In this document: positions 28,077 through 38,864 of the stretch, piece by piece
Position numbering within the stretch: position 1 is the first letter of the stretch
How the letters are laid out: each line of letters starts with the position of its first letter
Assembly (NCBI GenBank): GCA_001566745.1
Contig: KQ964440.1
Coordinates: forward strand, 69,212-133,211
Source of the DNA: Conidiobolus coronatus NRRL 28638
Lineage: Eukaryota; Entomophthoromycota; Entomophthoromycetes; Entomophthorales; Conidiobolaceae
Direction of reading: 5' to 3'
Length of the DNA stretch: 64,000 nt
The notes under the pieces: model-generated
What the model saw: the letters and a program-made list of their open reading frames with translations, nothing else
Databases searched by the model: none
What the model was told of the DNA's origin: nothing
Translations under genes and position numbers: made by a program

Positions 28077-29975
28077 TTAGATTTGTATTAAGAATTTATT
28101 TTTTATTTCATAATATATATAGCTATACATTTTACTAAGTTTAATTTCAAGCTCATGTCCAAATTTCATCTCGAATTCAAAATTTTCTTTCTTAAATCCA
28201 TTTTCGAACATATATTTATCTATTTTTTCTATGTTAGGTATTTCCTCTTGCACATCAACACCTGTCATTGTATTGTATATAGATAGTTTAACTTTGGATT
28301 TTTTACTTTCTATCCTTACACTATAATATTCATTTGATGTGTTTTCTGGTTTATCCATTATAATTAATGCAATTTTATTAGCACGTCTCATTATATCAAG
28401 AAAGGTGTTAGACCATGGTACAAAAAATATAGATAGGGATTCTAATTCATCAGCAAGAATTATATTTTCAATTTTATCTTTAATAAATGTTATTTGTGTT
28501 TTTCTTTTTTCTGTATTAAATATTTTACTATTAATCTCACCATTTGGGTCAACTGCTAACACATGTTCAAATTTAAGTTCATTCCATTTTTGAATATCGC
28601 GCGTAAATCCAGAACCAATATCAAGCAAATTGTTTTTACCTAGTAATGACAATAGCTTCATTTTTACAGCGTTATGATGATATCTAAGGCATGGGACTCC
28701 ATATACATTACGAATGTTAGATAGTGGATCTATTTCAACTGGCATTCGGACATTTGGGTATATTTTATCTCTACGTTCTTTAATCAATTTAAAATTTAAA
28801 TCGAATTCGTATATTTTACCTTCTTCAAAAACAAAGTTGTTATGATTTAGAGGCACACGAGAAGAATGGGTTTCACCAGCAAGATGTAAAAATCCGTTTA
28901 TATATTGAAGATCTACAGTAGGTATAGCTTTTGACTTATATACTGATGGCAAGTTATTAACTTTAGAATTATTTGTTAATATATACCCATCAGTAGGAAA
29001 AGATACATGTGTAATATTCGTACATCTATCATAAGCTTCGCAGAATTCAGTATATGTTTTAAATGAATATACTTTTTTTCTTACTTCTTCTGGTATAAAT
29101 TTTAATCTTTCTTCGTATGTTAAGTTTGATACGTCAATACCGTTATATCGATATGTATCAAAAAGTACAATATCATCATTTATTTTTTCTCCTTCATAAA
29201 TGTTAGATGAGTTTGAAAATAAATTTTTGTCAACATTCGGAAAAGAAGTTTGCACGTTAACGCTCTTCTTTATATTGTGAGTAAAACCAGTATCATCAAT
29301 CAATATATTATCATATAGCATTACGTGTACACCATCTAATTTTGAGGATATATACCACCCTTCATTTATTCTACTCAATATTTCTGATGAGTATGCATCA
29401 CAAGGTTTAGCGCATGGCCAATGCGGAATAACATATTTTTTTAAAAGTGTAGCATACTCTTGCAAATTTTGTTTATTGTATTCAACCTCAAGGGTATATA
29501 TTCCTTCTTCATTTGTTATTACAACATTGTTATCTATATTTGCACGTCTAATTTTACGGCTTATATGTTTATATATTGGAAATTCAATTTTTTGTTTACG
29601 TTTCTCAACACTACATACTATACTTATAAATTTTAAATTTTTACGTTTAACCGTTTCTTTTGTCTCAAAATCCAAACATTTGCAAACATTTTTACATTTA
29701 TGATTTTTGTTGGTAGATCTTAGATTTCTACATTTTTCGCTCGGTAAAGAACGAATAGTCAAAGTTTGATAACGCCATGATTTATAATATTGTATGGTTA
29801 AATCTTTGAAGTGTAAATTTTGTGGAACTAATCTATCTGGTATTACCATTCGACATTCAAGTTCAACATTTACATGGCGGGACTTAACTTTATCAGCAAC
29901 TTTTAACATCTCTTCCATTTGCAGAATTAATGGGTCGCAATATAAATTCTCATTATTTGTCGACATTATGAACAA
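28077..29975 (-). CDS. NCLDV-type multifunctional mRNA capping enzyme
   Basis: Intact 632-residue frame; start at ATG 29975, with a second ATG three codons later. It joins all three capping activities: (1) RNA 5'-triphosphatase of the metal-tunnel type at the N-terminus, with E-L-E-C-R (residues 38-42) and E-V-E-Y (163-166) supplying strand glutamates; (2) GTP:RNA guanylyltransferase with K-L-D-G (212-215; Lys212 carries GMP), P-T-D-G-Y-I (327-332), a K-S-K-A-I-P-T-V-D motif V (347-355) and R-R-D-K (401-404); (3) an N7-methyltransferase with the SAM loop LLDIGSGFTRD (450-460) and acidic LAVDPNG (473-479). The tri-domain order is that of poxvirus D1, asfarvirus and giant-virus enzymes and of yeast linear plasmid ORF3, not of the nuclear fungal enzymes, which are three separate proteins. 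No frameshift or stop is present, in contrast with every other viral core relic here. The 5' flank is extremely AT-rich. Confidence 0.93.
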   Translation of the reverse strand: MFIMSTNNENLYCDPLILQMEEMLKVADKVKSRHVNVELECRMVIPDRLVPQNLHFKDLTIQYYKSWRYQTLTIRSLPSEKCRNLRSTNKNHKCKNVCKCLDFETKETVKRKNLKFISIVCSVEKRKQKIEFPIYKHISRKIRRANIDNNVVITNEEGIYTLEVEYNKQNLQEYATLLKKYVIPHWPCAKPCDAYSSEILSRINEGWYISSKLDGVHVMLYDNILIDDTGFTHNIKKSVNVQTSFPNVDKNLFSNSSNIYEGEKINDDIVLFDTYRYNGIDVSNLTYEERLKFIPEEVRKKVYSFKTYTEFCEAYDRCTNITHVSFPTDGYILTNNSKVNNLPSVYKSKAIPTVDLQYINGFLHLAGETHSSRVPLNHNNFVFEEGKIYEFDLNFKLIKERRDKIYPNVRMPVEIDPLSNIRNVYGVPCLRYHHNAVKMKLLSLLGKNNLLDIGSGFTRDIQKWNELKFEHVLAVDPNGEINSKIFNTEKRKTQITFIKDKIENIILADELESLSIFFVPWSNTFLDIMRRANKIALIIMDKPENTSNEYYSVRIESKKSKVKLSIYNTMTGVDVQEEIPNIEKIDKYMFENGFKKENFEFEMKFGHELEIKLSKMYSYIYYEIKNKFLIQI

Positions 29976-31271
29976 TTTCAGAAATAAAAAATAAATTAAT
30001 TTAAATTAATAATTCAATTCTTGGGTGTGGCGCAGCTGGGGTCACTTTGAGATTAAGTATAAGAATGATATTCCAACCATTATACTTGGGAATATGTAAG
30101 CAATATTATAATAATAGCTGTCATTATTTTTAAAGGAATTACAAGGGAATGTAAAAGCAATAAGGTGTAATTTCTCAAGATATTTGCAATAAAACCACTC
30201 AAAATCTCCTTAAGGAGGTGCCTCTTCCTATTAACCACTAGAAGCAGGAAAAGAACGATCTAAGTCTTATCATTCAACCCTTCTAAACCCCTTTAAGATA
30301 TTCTTTAAAAGGGATTTATACTTGAGAAGGTTGGAGCGTTTAGCGATCTTAAGTGTTTTGTCCAGGGACCGGTAAAGTATGGCGGGGGGTAAGCCAGTTT
30401 AAAGCATAATGATCGATTGATTTTAAAAAAGCATACAATATGAATAACGATAATAATCTGAATTATCCCACTTAAGTAAAGTTTATTTCTAAGTATCTTT
30501 AATGGATATACTAAAAAAGTAATTTTTAACCCTTATACTTCTATGCCCTGATCTATTTATTCTTACTTGAATTGTCGTAAGCAATAAGACACTAATAGCA
30601 CTACTGCCAGACTCTCACCCACCTAGTATTTGCAAATCATTATGGAAAGTCAAGAAGTCTACAATACAAAGGTAAGACTAGTAGAAAAGTACATCCAGAA
30701 ACCATAACTGGTGCAGCAGTCTATTGTAACTTTGACAATATATAACTTTTATAAACTTAGCACTACTAAGTCATCCCCCCTCATTACTGATTTTCCAACA
30801 AATACTCACACAACCTGGGCATTCCCTTAGGGATTAGTAAGAAATAAACCCGACCACTATCCCTTGGTATAGATAGTCAATATTTATAAATAACATTACT
30901 GCATTTTTTAGGAATATAGACCTCTTGAGACTGGATGCATTACTTCCTGGTGGCAATGACACTTTAAAAGACCACTACGCACTAAAGGTTTTAGTATCAA
31001 ACTGTAGTAATCAAAGGACTGCGAAAATGCTTGCAGACATGAGATGTGCGATAATGTCATCTTACTCAGAATTCAACAGGATTGATAAATTTTTATTTAA
31101 GAAAAATCTAAATAATTAGATTAATGTTGATCAAAATTGTTGGGCTACCGCAGCCTAAAGGATATCTTAAAAATAAAAAAGCTGGGGAAATACTCTATTT
31201 TATTGTAAGACCCTCATGTACAAGTTTGAAACTTAGTGATGTCCTTTTTTGTTTGACTTGGTTCGCCCAAA
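29976..31271. repeat. Non-coding stretch with dispersed repeats
   Basis: No named gene. The first 80 bases are very AT-rich and would hold the capping-enzyme promoter. A GCTGGGGTCACTTTGA motif at 30034-30050 and a GGGAATATGTAAGCAATAT motif near 30088-30107 recur near 15075/15874 and 4835/15838. A plus frame at 30925-31119 (LDALLPGGNDTLKDHYALK, then RTAKMLADMRCAIMSS) reads as a coding fragment but lacks an ATG and is not recognised. Confidence 0.4.
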
Positions 31272-31721
31272 TTATGATTCATTAATGAATTCAATCAACG
31301 TTTGTATGCCGGGAACATTAGTAAGATTAACATCACTACCAACCTGATATGGTCTTTGTCTACTGCCAGGTATATACTCATATTCTCGAGCTAGCTTAGC
31401 ATTCATAAGAATTCCTCTTCTACATTTCGTTTCAATCATATAACTTTCAAGTTGAACTTCCCCTTCATCGAAATCTTCTTGATCAACTTTACACTCTATA
31501 ATTAATATTACTTTTCTGTTACGCTTAACATAAACAATTACATCTGTCCGTTTAACTTCCGCATCAACGTTGAAATGTCGAATAGGACATTCTTGCACAC
31601 TCACGTACCCGTTACTCCATATTTTGTTGGATCTTCTTATTATCTCCTGAGCAAATTTGGCTACAAAAGCTTCATATTGTTGTTCTTCAGAGTATCTTTG
31701 TATATCTAGTAGCTCATCCAT
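31272..31721 (-). CDS. PD-(D/E)XK nuclease-fold-like protein
   Basis: Intact 149-residue frame, ATG at 31721, stop at 31272. After an N-terminal helix (EEQQYEAFVAKFAQEIIRR) it has AEVKRTDVIVYVKRNRKVI followed by LIIECKVDQEDFD, then EVQLESYMIETKCRRGI and MNAKLAREYEYIPG. The order helix - strand with Asp - strand with E-x-K - helix with Q-x-x-x-Y is that of PD-(D/E)XK nuclease-fold domains; Asp in RTDV and Glu/Lys in IECK are the likely catalytic set. It is similar in pattern to the C-terminal nuclease-like part of Crinkler-type effectors and of type I restriction-like proteins. There is no secretion signal, so an intracellular role is as likely as an effector role. Confidence 0.6.
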   Translation of the reverse strand: MDELLDIQRYSEEQQYEAFVAKFAQEIIRRSNKIWSNGYVSVQECPIRHFNVDAEVKRTDVIVYVKRNRKVILIIECKVDQEDFDEGEVQLESYMIETKCRRGILMNAKLAREYEYIPGSRQRPYQVGSDVNLTNVPGIQTLIEFINES

Positions 31722-32520
31722 ATTCTCAGGGTCTAAAAACTTTTAAATATTTTTTATTTGATAATTTCAGTTAATATTAAAAACTCAATGAATGTAGATT
31801 CAAGAATTTACACGATTAAATTGATGGCCCTTTTCACACGCCACCCCATACTGGAAGAAGTTACCTTGTGTAAAGCAGTACTAATAGTATACAGTGGTCG
31901 CAGTTTGTTTTGTTTCAAGCAAGATTTACTTTGATGTAAGCCATATTCCTGAGGCTAACAGCAGCTGGCCAGTAGACAGATCAAAAATTGAAAGTCCAAT
32001 ATTTATCTTGAATCTTTGCTTTTACAAGAACTAATGAGCCTCTTCCTGGACCATATGAACCGATGACAGGCATAGAATGTAATATTTGCAATATGTCAGG
32101 CTATATCTCTACTGCTTCTATAATGGCAAGCTAGATGAGGCTGCAGAACTTGCAAACTCAAATTGCCGTCTTAAAGTTCGAAGGTTTAATACTTAGATAT
32201 TTGGTTGTCTAGTATTTCAAACTATGATTGGTTTGCTATTTTTAGAGTACTTCCAACTAGTGAAATCATTGCAAGATATTGAGGCCTTCTACTTAATGAA
32301 ATAACATCAGATACCGCTCAATAGTAAGGGCACACACGTTGCGCTATCACAGCCTTGAAGTTATTTGGCCCATGTTTACAATCTCCCCTTGATAATAATC
32401 AAGGTGGTTGTGGGATAGATCTCTTGTGATCATTGATTCCGGCGGACCCAACTGCTATATATCCTTAGAAACAGCTCGAAATTGAGTTAATTAAATCTTA
32501 TTTTTTAGATAATAATTAAA
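31722..32520. other. Spacer, nothing recognised
   Basis: About 800 bp with no open frame worth reporting on either strand. The final 60 bases before ATG 32521 are AT-rich (TTAATTAAATCTTATTTTTTAG) and may contain the promoter of the next gene. Confidence 0.4.
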
Positions 32521-32838
32521 ATGGCTGAAGATAGCCAATCAAAAGCTATCGCTAATAAAACCTGTGCTGCAAAGACTTTGAATAAAAAGCCTTGTAAAAA
32601 TAAAAAGAAAAGCGGTAGCGAGTATTGCACCAGGCATGATAAAAAATATGCCAGAAAAGAAGTCTCAGGTGAAGTAGACCTATGCTCTATAGGTGAATGT
32701 ACCACCAAGTTTAGCAAAAAAGCTGAGCAATACCTCAATATCATAATAGTCAATAAGGATAATTTCGAAGATATAATAAACCATGGTGTAGCTGACAAGG
32801 ATAAAATATCATTCGGTCAGCAAGATCTAAGCCAATAA
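32521..32838 (+). CDS. Small Cys/His zinc-binding-like protein
   Basis: 105 residues, ATG at 32521, TAA at 32836-32838. The N-terminal part has CAAKTLNKKPCKNKKKSGSE followed by YCTRHDKK: C-x(9)-C-x(10)-C-x-x-H. This small Cys3His cassette, C-x-x-x-T-x-x-x-x-x-C-x-x-x-x-x-x-x-x-x-Y-C-x-x-H, is frequent in giant-virus and phage proteins and is thought to bind zinc. The C-terminal half (CSIGECTTKFSKKAEQYL) is unassigned. The next frames on the same strand (32852-33357) follow at once and may be its continuation after a frameshift. Confidence 0.6.
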   Translation: MAEDSQSKAIANKTCAAKTLNKKPCKNKKKSGSEYCTRHDKKYARKEVSGEVDLCSIGECTTKFSKKAEQYLNIIIVNKDNFEDIINHGVADKDKISFGQQDLSQ

Positions 32839-32851
32839 CGCACAAACGTTC

Positions 32852-33357
32852 TTGTTCAAACTAAGCACAGTACTCAATAATAATTATTCATTTGTAGAAC
32901 CACCTCGCGTTGAGAAATATATTGGTGACCTTATGGACTTCCTATTAAGGGAAGCCAAATTTGAGGAAGGTACTGAGCTTATCTTGATGAAGATAAGCAT
33001 AAGCACAATAATAGCTGGAAAGGGGGTGATACACAATTAATAGCTAATATGATTGGCGCTTCCCAAGCAAATAGAAACTCAATGGGCGATATTTATCCGA
33101 AGAGAATTTTAGGGATAAAATGTCAAGCTGATTGCATATTTTTTTACTCTTCATATATCACTGAATCCTATTTGGACCAATTAAAGACGAGTGATAGTCC
33201 CAAAGACCCTCTTGTGGTCAACAAATTTCCAAAAGCTAAAAATTCGCTATCTTTAGCGAAGAAAGAAGACAGGAAAAAGTTGTTACAGTATTTAGTTGCT
33301 TTGAGAAAATACGCCTTATCCCTTACTCCTTTCTACACAGAAAATTCAAAACAGTAA
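32852..33357 (+). pseudogene. Crinkler-like/nuclease-associated coding relic
   Basis: Frame 32852-33040 (PPRVEKYIGDLMDFLLREAK) passes into a second frame that is readable from about 33005 to TAA at 33355-33357: SWKGGDTQLIANMIGASQAN, then YPKRILGIKCQADCIFFYSS, and KKLLQYLVALRKYALSL. The W-K-G-G-x-T-Q-L-I-x-x-M-I-G-A start and the following strand/strand/helix order recall the domain that precedes or follows the nuclease core in fungal Crinkler-like proteins. The change of frame near 33000 may be a frameshift or a small intron (several GT...TAG pairs are possible, none restores the frame cleanly). Confidence in the family is modest. The tail 33358-33663 has no gene; a frame at 33361-33434 is too short to call. 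Confidence 0.4.
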
Positions 33358-33663
33358 CCATGGGCAAATCGGTCAATGAACCCAAAGGATTTTGTCTTAA
33401 GACAAAAACCACCAAACCGTTTGAAGTATTCTAAATTGCTAAAATTCTTATTCTTTTTTATTTTTAAACACCATAGTTTTTTACTTATAAGGTATATTTA
33501 ATTAATCAATCATTGAACATTTCGTAGACAATAGCAGCTAGAGTTGCACTTTAGGCTATTTCTTCAAACTCTTTTTGCTGTGAGATTGCCTGAAGAATCT
33601 AATATTTGTTTAACCATGTTAGTCTTAAATACACCTCGAGGTCCAGCATTATGATGCAATAAT

Positions 33664-33963
33664 GGAATTAAAGATGCTGCTAAAAATCATGCACGTGTTT
33701 CTATTCTTTCAGATCCTAAAGATTACTCTAACTTCCTCCAAAGTTTAGTTGATGACAATGGAAAACTTAGACCCTCTATTGAATTCCGCCAAACTTTAGC
33801 CTTAAAGGCTTTCAAACACACCGCTGATTATGATAAACCTATCACTGACTACTTCCGTAAGCTTTATGGTAAGAATAACAGAAGTCAAATGACTTTAGTA
33901 TTCTTGGTCGCACAAGTTTATCAGTTACAATGTGCCAGTTTCTTAATGATAATGAAAAACTAA
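33664..33963 (+). pseudogene. ADE16/17 (AICAR formyltransferase/IMP cyclohydrolase) fragment
   Basis: The frame reads IKDAAKNHARVSILSDPKDY, then RQTLALKAFKHTADYDKPIT followed by DYFRKLY. This is the IMP-cyclohydrolase domain segment R-A-A-A-K-N-H-x-x-V-x-I-x-x-x-P-x-D-Y...L-A-x-K-A-F-x-H-T-A-x-Y-D-x-x-I-x-x-Y. Upstream, near 33637-33655, a frame contains RGPAL, the remains of G-G-P-x-L-I/M just before it, separated by a stop and extra bases. Similarity ends at about 33900 although the frame runs on to TAA. About 75 of 590 residues remain; the parent would be the purine-synthesis enzyme. Confidence 0.85.
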
Positions 33964-34695
33964 TAAGATGAGCTCATCTTCAGACAAACTCTAAACTTTT
34001 AAATAGTTTACCCAGTATTTTACTTAACCATAGCAATGAACAAGTTGATGGAGCAAGTTATTCTTTGGAGCTTACTCCTTCCACCTCCATCAAACCTTCT
34101 CCTCTCAACAATCTCCCATCTTCTTCTTATTTCTCTAATTCTTGTATTTTTTCATCCGCCCAGTTAGGAAATAATCCAAATTCTTCTTCGTAATATGGGG
34201 CAAGCCCATACCCCCTACGCTATAGGCAGGGAATTGTTAAGCTTACTTTTATCATAAATCTTCTTAGCAATGCTCCTTTCATATTACATTTTTATTACCT
34301 GAGGGGTAATAGTTGGGGATATTCTTCATGATTAACCATTGTTGAATAACTGAAATCTAAATGCAAGCTAGGGAAATACATTCCTTAGTGATATGTAGAC
34401 TATTTTAATAATAATAGGTGTTATTTTTCTTAGTAAATCCTCTGTGAATGGAGCAGAGCAACTCCTCTTGGGATAGTTGTCGACGAAGGATCCTTTAATA
34501 GTCGGTCGCATGCACTTCCTCCACCTGGGGCCAAAAAGTAAACTTTAAACTATTATTTTTAAGGTGATTTTTATTATAAACCCTCTTGATAATGTGCTCA
34601 AATTTAGTCAGATGATTTTGATTTGAGGTCTTCTAAAGTGAGATCTGTTTTACAAGCGACGAAATCTCCTACTTGACCTAAATATCTTAAGAGCT
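33964..34695. other. Spacer, nothing recognised
   Basis: A Ser-rich frame at 34035-34191 (TSIKPSPLNNLPSSSYFSNS) is open but of low complexity. The remainder is AT-rich with many stops in all frames; no repeat identified with confidence. Confidence 0.35.
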
Positions 34696-34905
34696 TTAAC
34701 ATGAGGGTAATCTATTTTGAACATTTGTTAAATTAAAATTTAGGCCAGGCCTTTCACTCATTAATTCATCATATTTTTGGGCATAGTGCTTCTGTATCTG
34801 ATGAGTTTGGAGTCCAGTCGAGGTCATAAGTCTCCAAGAGCCCATAACACCGTGAACAAATCCAGTAGCTTGCCAGTGAGCAATCATTATAGCGGATTTT
34901 AGACA
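34696..34905 (-). pseudogene. SelO-type pseudokinase (protein adenylyltransferase) fragment
   Basis: One frame reads LKSAIMIAHWQATGFVHGVM, the SelO segment ending in H-G-V-M just before the N-T-D-N metal/catalytic block. The neighbouring frame then reads LETYDLDWTPNSSDTEA, which matches A-Y-x-P-D-x-x-P-N-x-x-D, about 20 residues further along in the family. The N-T-D-N...D-Y-G-P-F-G stretch between them is gone, so a short deletion plus a frameshift removed the active site. About 45 residues of a 600-residue protein remain. Confidence 0.7.
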
Positions 34906-37359
34906 TACTTCTTTAAGAATTTTTCGTATACATTTTCATTTTCAAGGTCCAATTTGAAATTATCATGATGGAGGTGGAATTAGACAATCATCGAGCTTCA
35001 ATAGACCATTGAATTGGGTCAATTCATTGAAAGTCTATTTAGACCATTGCATAAACTCCTTGAATGAACATCCCAAAGTTTTAAAATTCTTATAGCTAAT
35101 ATTCCCTAAGAATAACCTTAAAAATCACCCCCTGTTAGTATAAGTCGCTTGCCCATGGGGAGAAGGCTTGGTGTTACTTATTTTACTCCAGGTTAAAGTA
35201 TCCCAGCGACATTAAAGAGATTGATAGCTATTTCTAAGGACTCGTCATGGTCATGACTCAAACATGTCAGGACAATCCCCTTATATTATAAAAGTATGGA
35301 TATTTCCACGACACGTGTGATTTGAGGGGGTATTGATAATATAATCAAAGATGAAGTTATATCGGGTTCTTCGGGAAGACATGTCTCTGAAGCAGTCTGA
35401 TTACTTAGTCCAGATAAAGCTTTGTTTCAAGATAACATCCCAGTGAAGCCTTTACAATGAGAAAAACAGCTTGTGAGATATATGATGGCGGGCGAGTTTC
35501 CCAAAGGTTTACTTTTATCAGAGAATAGATCATATTTCTATAGGTGAATATCAAACTTCCACTTTGAAATTCATTATTTCAATAAATTAGAATATTATGC
35601 AAGAAAACAGCCAAGAAGGTTATAAGCCAACTGTGTTTCTTTTAAAAGCTTGTTGTTCTGCAATAACAACTTAAAAGATATCCTGTTAGATGTTTAACCG
35701 TTCTAGAGATAGACACTATTACGCAATCAGAATCTGATGGAGATACCCAACATGGGACTAGTTGTCCTAACAGGGGCCCTAAATGGAAGGATATTCAGCA
35801 TGGGTATACCAAACACATTGGTCTTGAGTTTTACGAAAATAAATCGCATAAAACACTTAAGCCTATTCTCAGTATTAATTTTTAAAAATCCTAATTCGAT
35901 ATTTTCATGACCCGCATCTTTTTAATGTAACCGAAATCCAACTGGCTGACATTTTTACCGAAGTATACGACACCCTCACTAACACGCATTTGCAAAGAGG
36001 CTTTACTACTCTTTTTGTCAGGTAATCCCTTAAGACCAGACTTTCCTGACCAACTTATTGGTCTAACTAAGTCTCTCTTGATTTAGCAGCAATTGAATGT
36101 ATCCAATTAATCAATTTGTGTCTTAGTATCGTCGTTGAGAGAAGCTGTACCTCTGAATCCTCTCGCAAGCACAAGGTAATGGCATACAAAGCCTTGGATA
36201 CCACATGGACGAAGAAAAAACATGGACAAGGCTCACGACTTCGCCGATGCAATGGAGTTGTTCCCTCCTAACGTTCCTAGCTTTGACTATACGTGCGTAG
36301 GTACTTTTATTCAGCGACAGGCCATTACTTGACCTCCACTCCTGAATTTTCTAGAGATCACTCAACCTCTTCTGACTCACACAGCTCACCTCGTTCTTTT
36401 TAATTATTTAACTCACTAACACCGCTTATTTAATTCAGATTCTCTTTTTATTTTGAAATTTAATAGCAAATAGAGATGTCTTCTTATGATTGCTTAGCAA
36501 GAGTGGTTTAGATGACCGGGTAAAATAAGTGGACCAAGCGGGTAGTCAAGCCCAAGTTCACGCTATGGCATGCTAATGCTATATCAATCTTCAATATTTT
36601 TTTAATAACTATAACGAAATCATCGCAAACAGAAACAGTATTCAAAGTATTTTGCTACTTGACTTGGATTGGCTATATCCAGCTTTATTTCTTATTGCGA
36701 TACCTATTCTTTAAGTTATTCTTGATAAAAAGACACAAAGTCATTCTTGTTCTTTTACAGATAGTGTTTCTCACAAATACAAGGTGGTGAAATTCAATAT
36801 AATTTTTTTCATTGAAAACATAATTCTATAACATCTTAGGCAACTGTATACGACATCCGTTGCAAACGAAAATGCATGATTTGCTAAGAATACCCTGCGA
36901 GTATAAGTCTAAGACTCTCCCGAACTTGAGCTATTGTATGAAGGAGAATAGTCTAGAGATCCTGAGTTAATACCTGTAGTTGGGCGATATGATGGTGAAG
37001 CTGCAGAAAAATACCACAACCACTTCTTCTTAGTTAAACACCCTTCATATACTTAATAAGAATTTAGAATAAGATTCACAAAGTTCGAAATGGAGTGTAA
37101 TAGGAAAGTGTGTAGGCAACACTAATATGATGAAGTCGGAGGGATATTAAACATAACGACCTAAAAACTGACATTGACCGGTGCTCAAAGTGCAGAAGTC
37201 GCCCAGATAAGTTCTCTTTTAAGTAACTTAAGCTTTATTAAATACTTTTTTACAAAATTTTGGACAATAGTATGTTTGATACCTACCTATCATCAAAGAT
37301 GAAAAACCAGTACCATCTATGGTGTGTCATGCACGATATTTAAAAGCTAGCCCTAAAAT
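34906..37359. other. 2.4 kb with no named gene
   Basis: No convincing frame. A plus frame near 35924-36040 (PHLFNVTEIQLADIFTEVYD, then NTHLQRGFTTLF) and adjoining frames up to 36180 look like a frameshifted coding relic that I cannot assign. Otherwise AT-rich spacer with no RNA gene or recognised repeat. Confidence 0.35.
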
Positions 37360-38014
37360 ATGACTACTATCAATTATAAACGGATTATTTTTGTGTTTAC
37401 AAGTTTTGTCAGTATTATTGTGCTTTGCTTATATATCTATTTATATAACTATGATTCTCTGGTTACCGTAAAATATCCGCAAGTACATGTAAAGGAGGGC
37501 TTGATCTTACTAAACCTATTGAGCGCGAATGTACACAAGTCAATGGTGTTAACATTAAAATTAAAAAATTCGATTCTTCATTATCTGAGTATTTCTTCTT
37601 CAGAGAATCTCAAACTCTTGTTGCTCATTTGGAGAATGGTCAAGTTTTTATGAGTCAAAATGAGGGATTAACATGGTCCAATCCTTTCGAAAACAAATTG
37701 GATAAAGTTGCAGCAATATTCCATCATTATTTTACTCATGACGAGTTGAGAACAACAACTGCTATGAACACTCCTACAGAGCCCAATACTATGGATATTC
37801 CTGCATTTGCCAGTCAAAATAATGGTGAGACTTGGAAATCAATTGGAAAGTATGTACGCAACTGTCAATGGGCAAGAAGTTTAGCCCTGCAAAATATCCA
37901 CCAAATGTAGGTATTGCTATTGCAAATCAAATATCTAATCCTGATGAGCTTAAAATAACTTTTAATAAAGGCGCTAATTGGAGATTAATTGAGATTCCAT
38001 TATGTATACTTTGA
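37360..38014 (+). pseudogene. Vps10/sortilin-domain protein relic
   Basis: The first frame (ATG at 37360) begins with a basic residue run and a hydrophobic signal/anchor (RIIFVFTSFVSIIVLCLYIY). Other frames then give KIKKFDSSLSEYFFFRESQT, LVAHLENGQVFMSQNEGLTW (the S-x-x-x-G-x-x-W beta-propeller/Asp-box signature) and, after frameshifts near 37650 and 37740, FASQNNGETWKSIGKYVRNC with QWAR. This order (Asp-box W, I-x-H, second Asp-box W-K, then C-x-W) is that of the ten-bladed Vps10 propeller, the vacuolar/lysosomal sorting receptor family. Three frames are needed within 650 bp and less than a tenth of the receptor is left. There is no intron-like boundary at the shifts. Confidence 0.7.
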
Positions 38015-38079
38015 TCAAGGCCTTACATTCCAAAGTTGCAGGGAACCTGAGAGTGAGTAATACGACTGTTATCTAGGGA

Positions 38080-38864
38080 TTGTCATTGAGAAGGAAGGGC
38101 ATAATTCGAAGGAGTCAATCAAATCTTACAACAACATCCTTAGATATAAAAGATTTTATTAGAGAGAATCGCATGACTGTGACCCGAACTGACTTCAGAG
38201 ATCTTCCAGACTTTAAGATCAGAGAAGCATCATATTCCATTGACAAAAGGCTTCGATTTGACCAGGACAAGCTTGAAAGCATACCCAGTTTGGACAAGGG
38301 AGATAAAGGCTCAGGTTTCAATTTAGAAAGTATGATGAGATGATGTATGGTCCATATGATGAATTCTTTCTTACTCAGGCACTAATGATAAAAAGTTCAC
38401 TATTGTCAAATCCGAGATATTGTGCACTACCAAGTGATAGACAAGTAGGGCAAGTTGTAGTTACTACCATAAAGACAGTAATGAGAGAGATGCCCAATTT
38501 GATTGAAGAGGATATTAACAAGCTCGGAGAATTAATTGTCATGGTGCAGAATGAGTCTAAGAACAGCTTTTCATCAGACAGTGTCATATTTGAGCGTGGA
38601 AAATATAAGGTAACTCTAAGCAATGACGGTATTCTTACTGTGAATGACTTCCCAGAGCAGTTCTTTATAACAGATGCTGACGGTGATATCATGGGATTTG
38701 CTGAAGTGATGAAAGTTCTGAAAGTGCCGAAGGGTTGGATTGGACAAAATTTCAGAACATACGACCAAAGAAACAAGACTTTGAGAAAAAATAGAAAAGA
38801 TTTCTATAAACGTCTTATTGAGATGGTGTTAAGAAAACTAATTGCGTGTTTAAGAATAGTATGA
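38080..38864 (+). pseudogene. Unassigned gene split by one frameshift
   Basis: Frame 38080-38343 (TTG start right after a TAG; TTTSLDIKDFIRENRM, RTDFRDLPDFKIREAS) overlaps frame 38340-38864 (MMYGPYDEFFLTQALMIKSS, LPSDRQVGQVVVTTIKTVM, KVPKGWIGQNFRTYDQRN) by four bases. Together they read as one protein of about 260 residues broken by a single frameshift near 38335. It is helical and charged, with no membrane segment. I do not recognise the family. The neighbourhood has no partner gene on the same strand. Confidence 0.45.

Noticed and set aside
28077-29975. Idea that the capping enzyme is from a yeast-type cytoplasmic linear plasmid
   Set aside because: Not excluded for this gene alone, but the PolB relics are RNA-primed delta/NCLDV type and not protein-primed, so a large DNA virus explains the set better.
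33361-33434. Short frame like a PIH1 N-terminus (PKGFCLKTKTTKPFEVF)
   Set aside because: 24 codons with weak similarity; may be chance.
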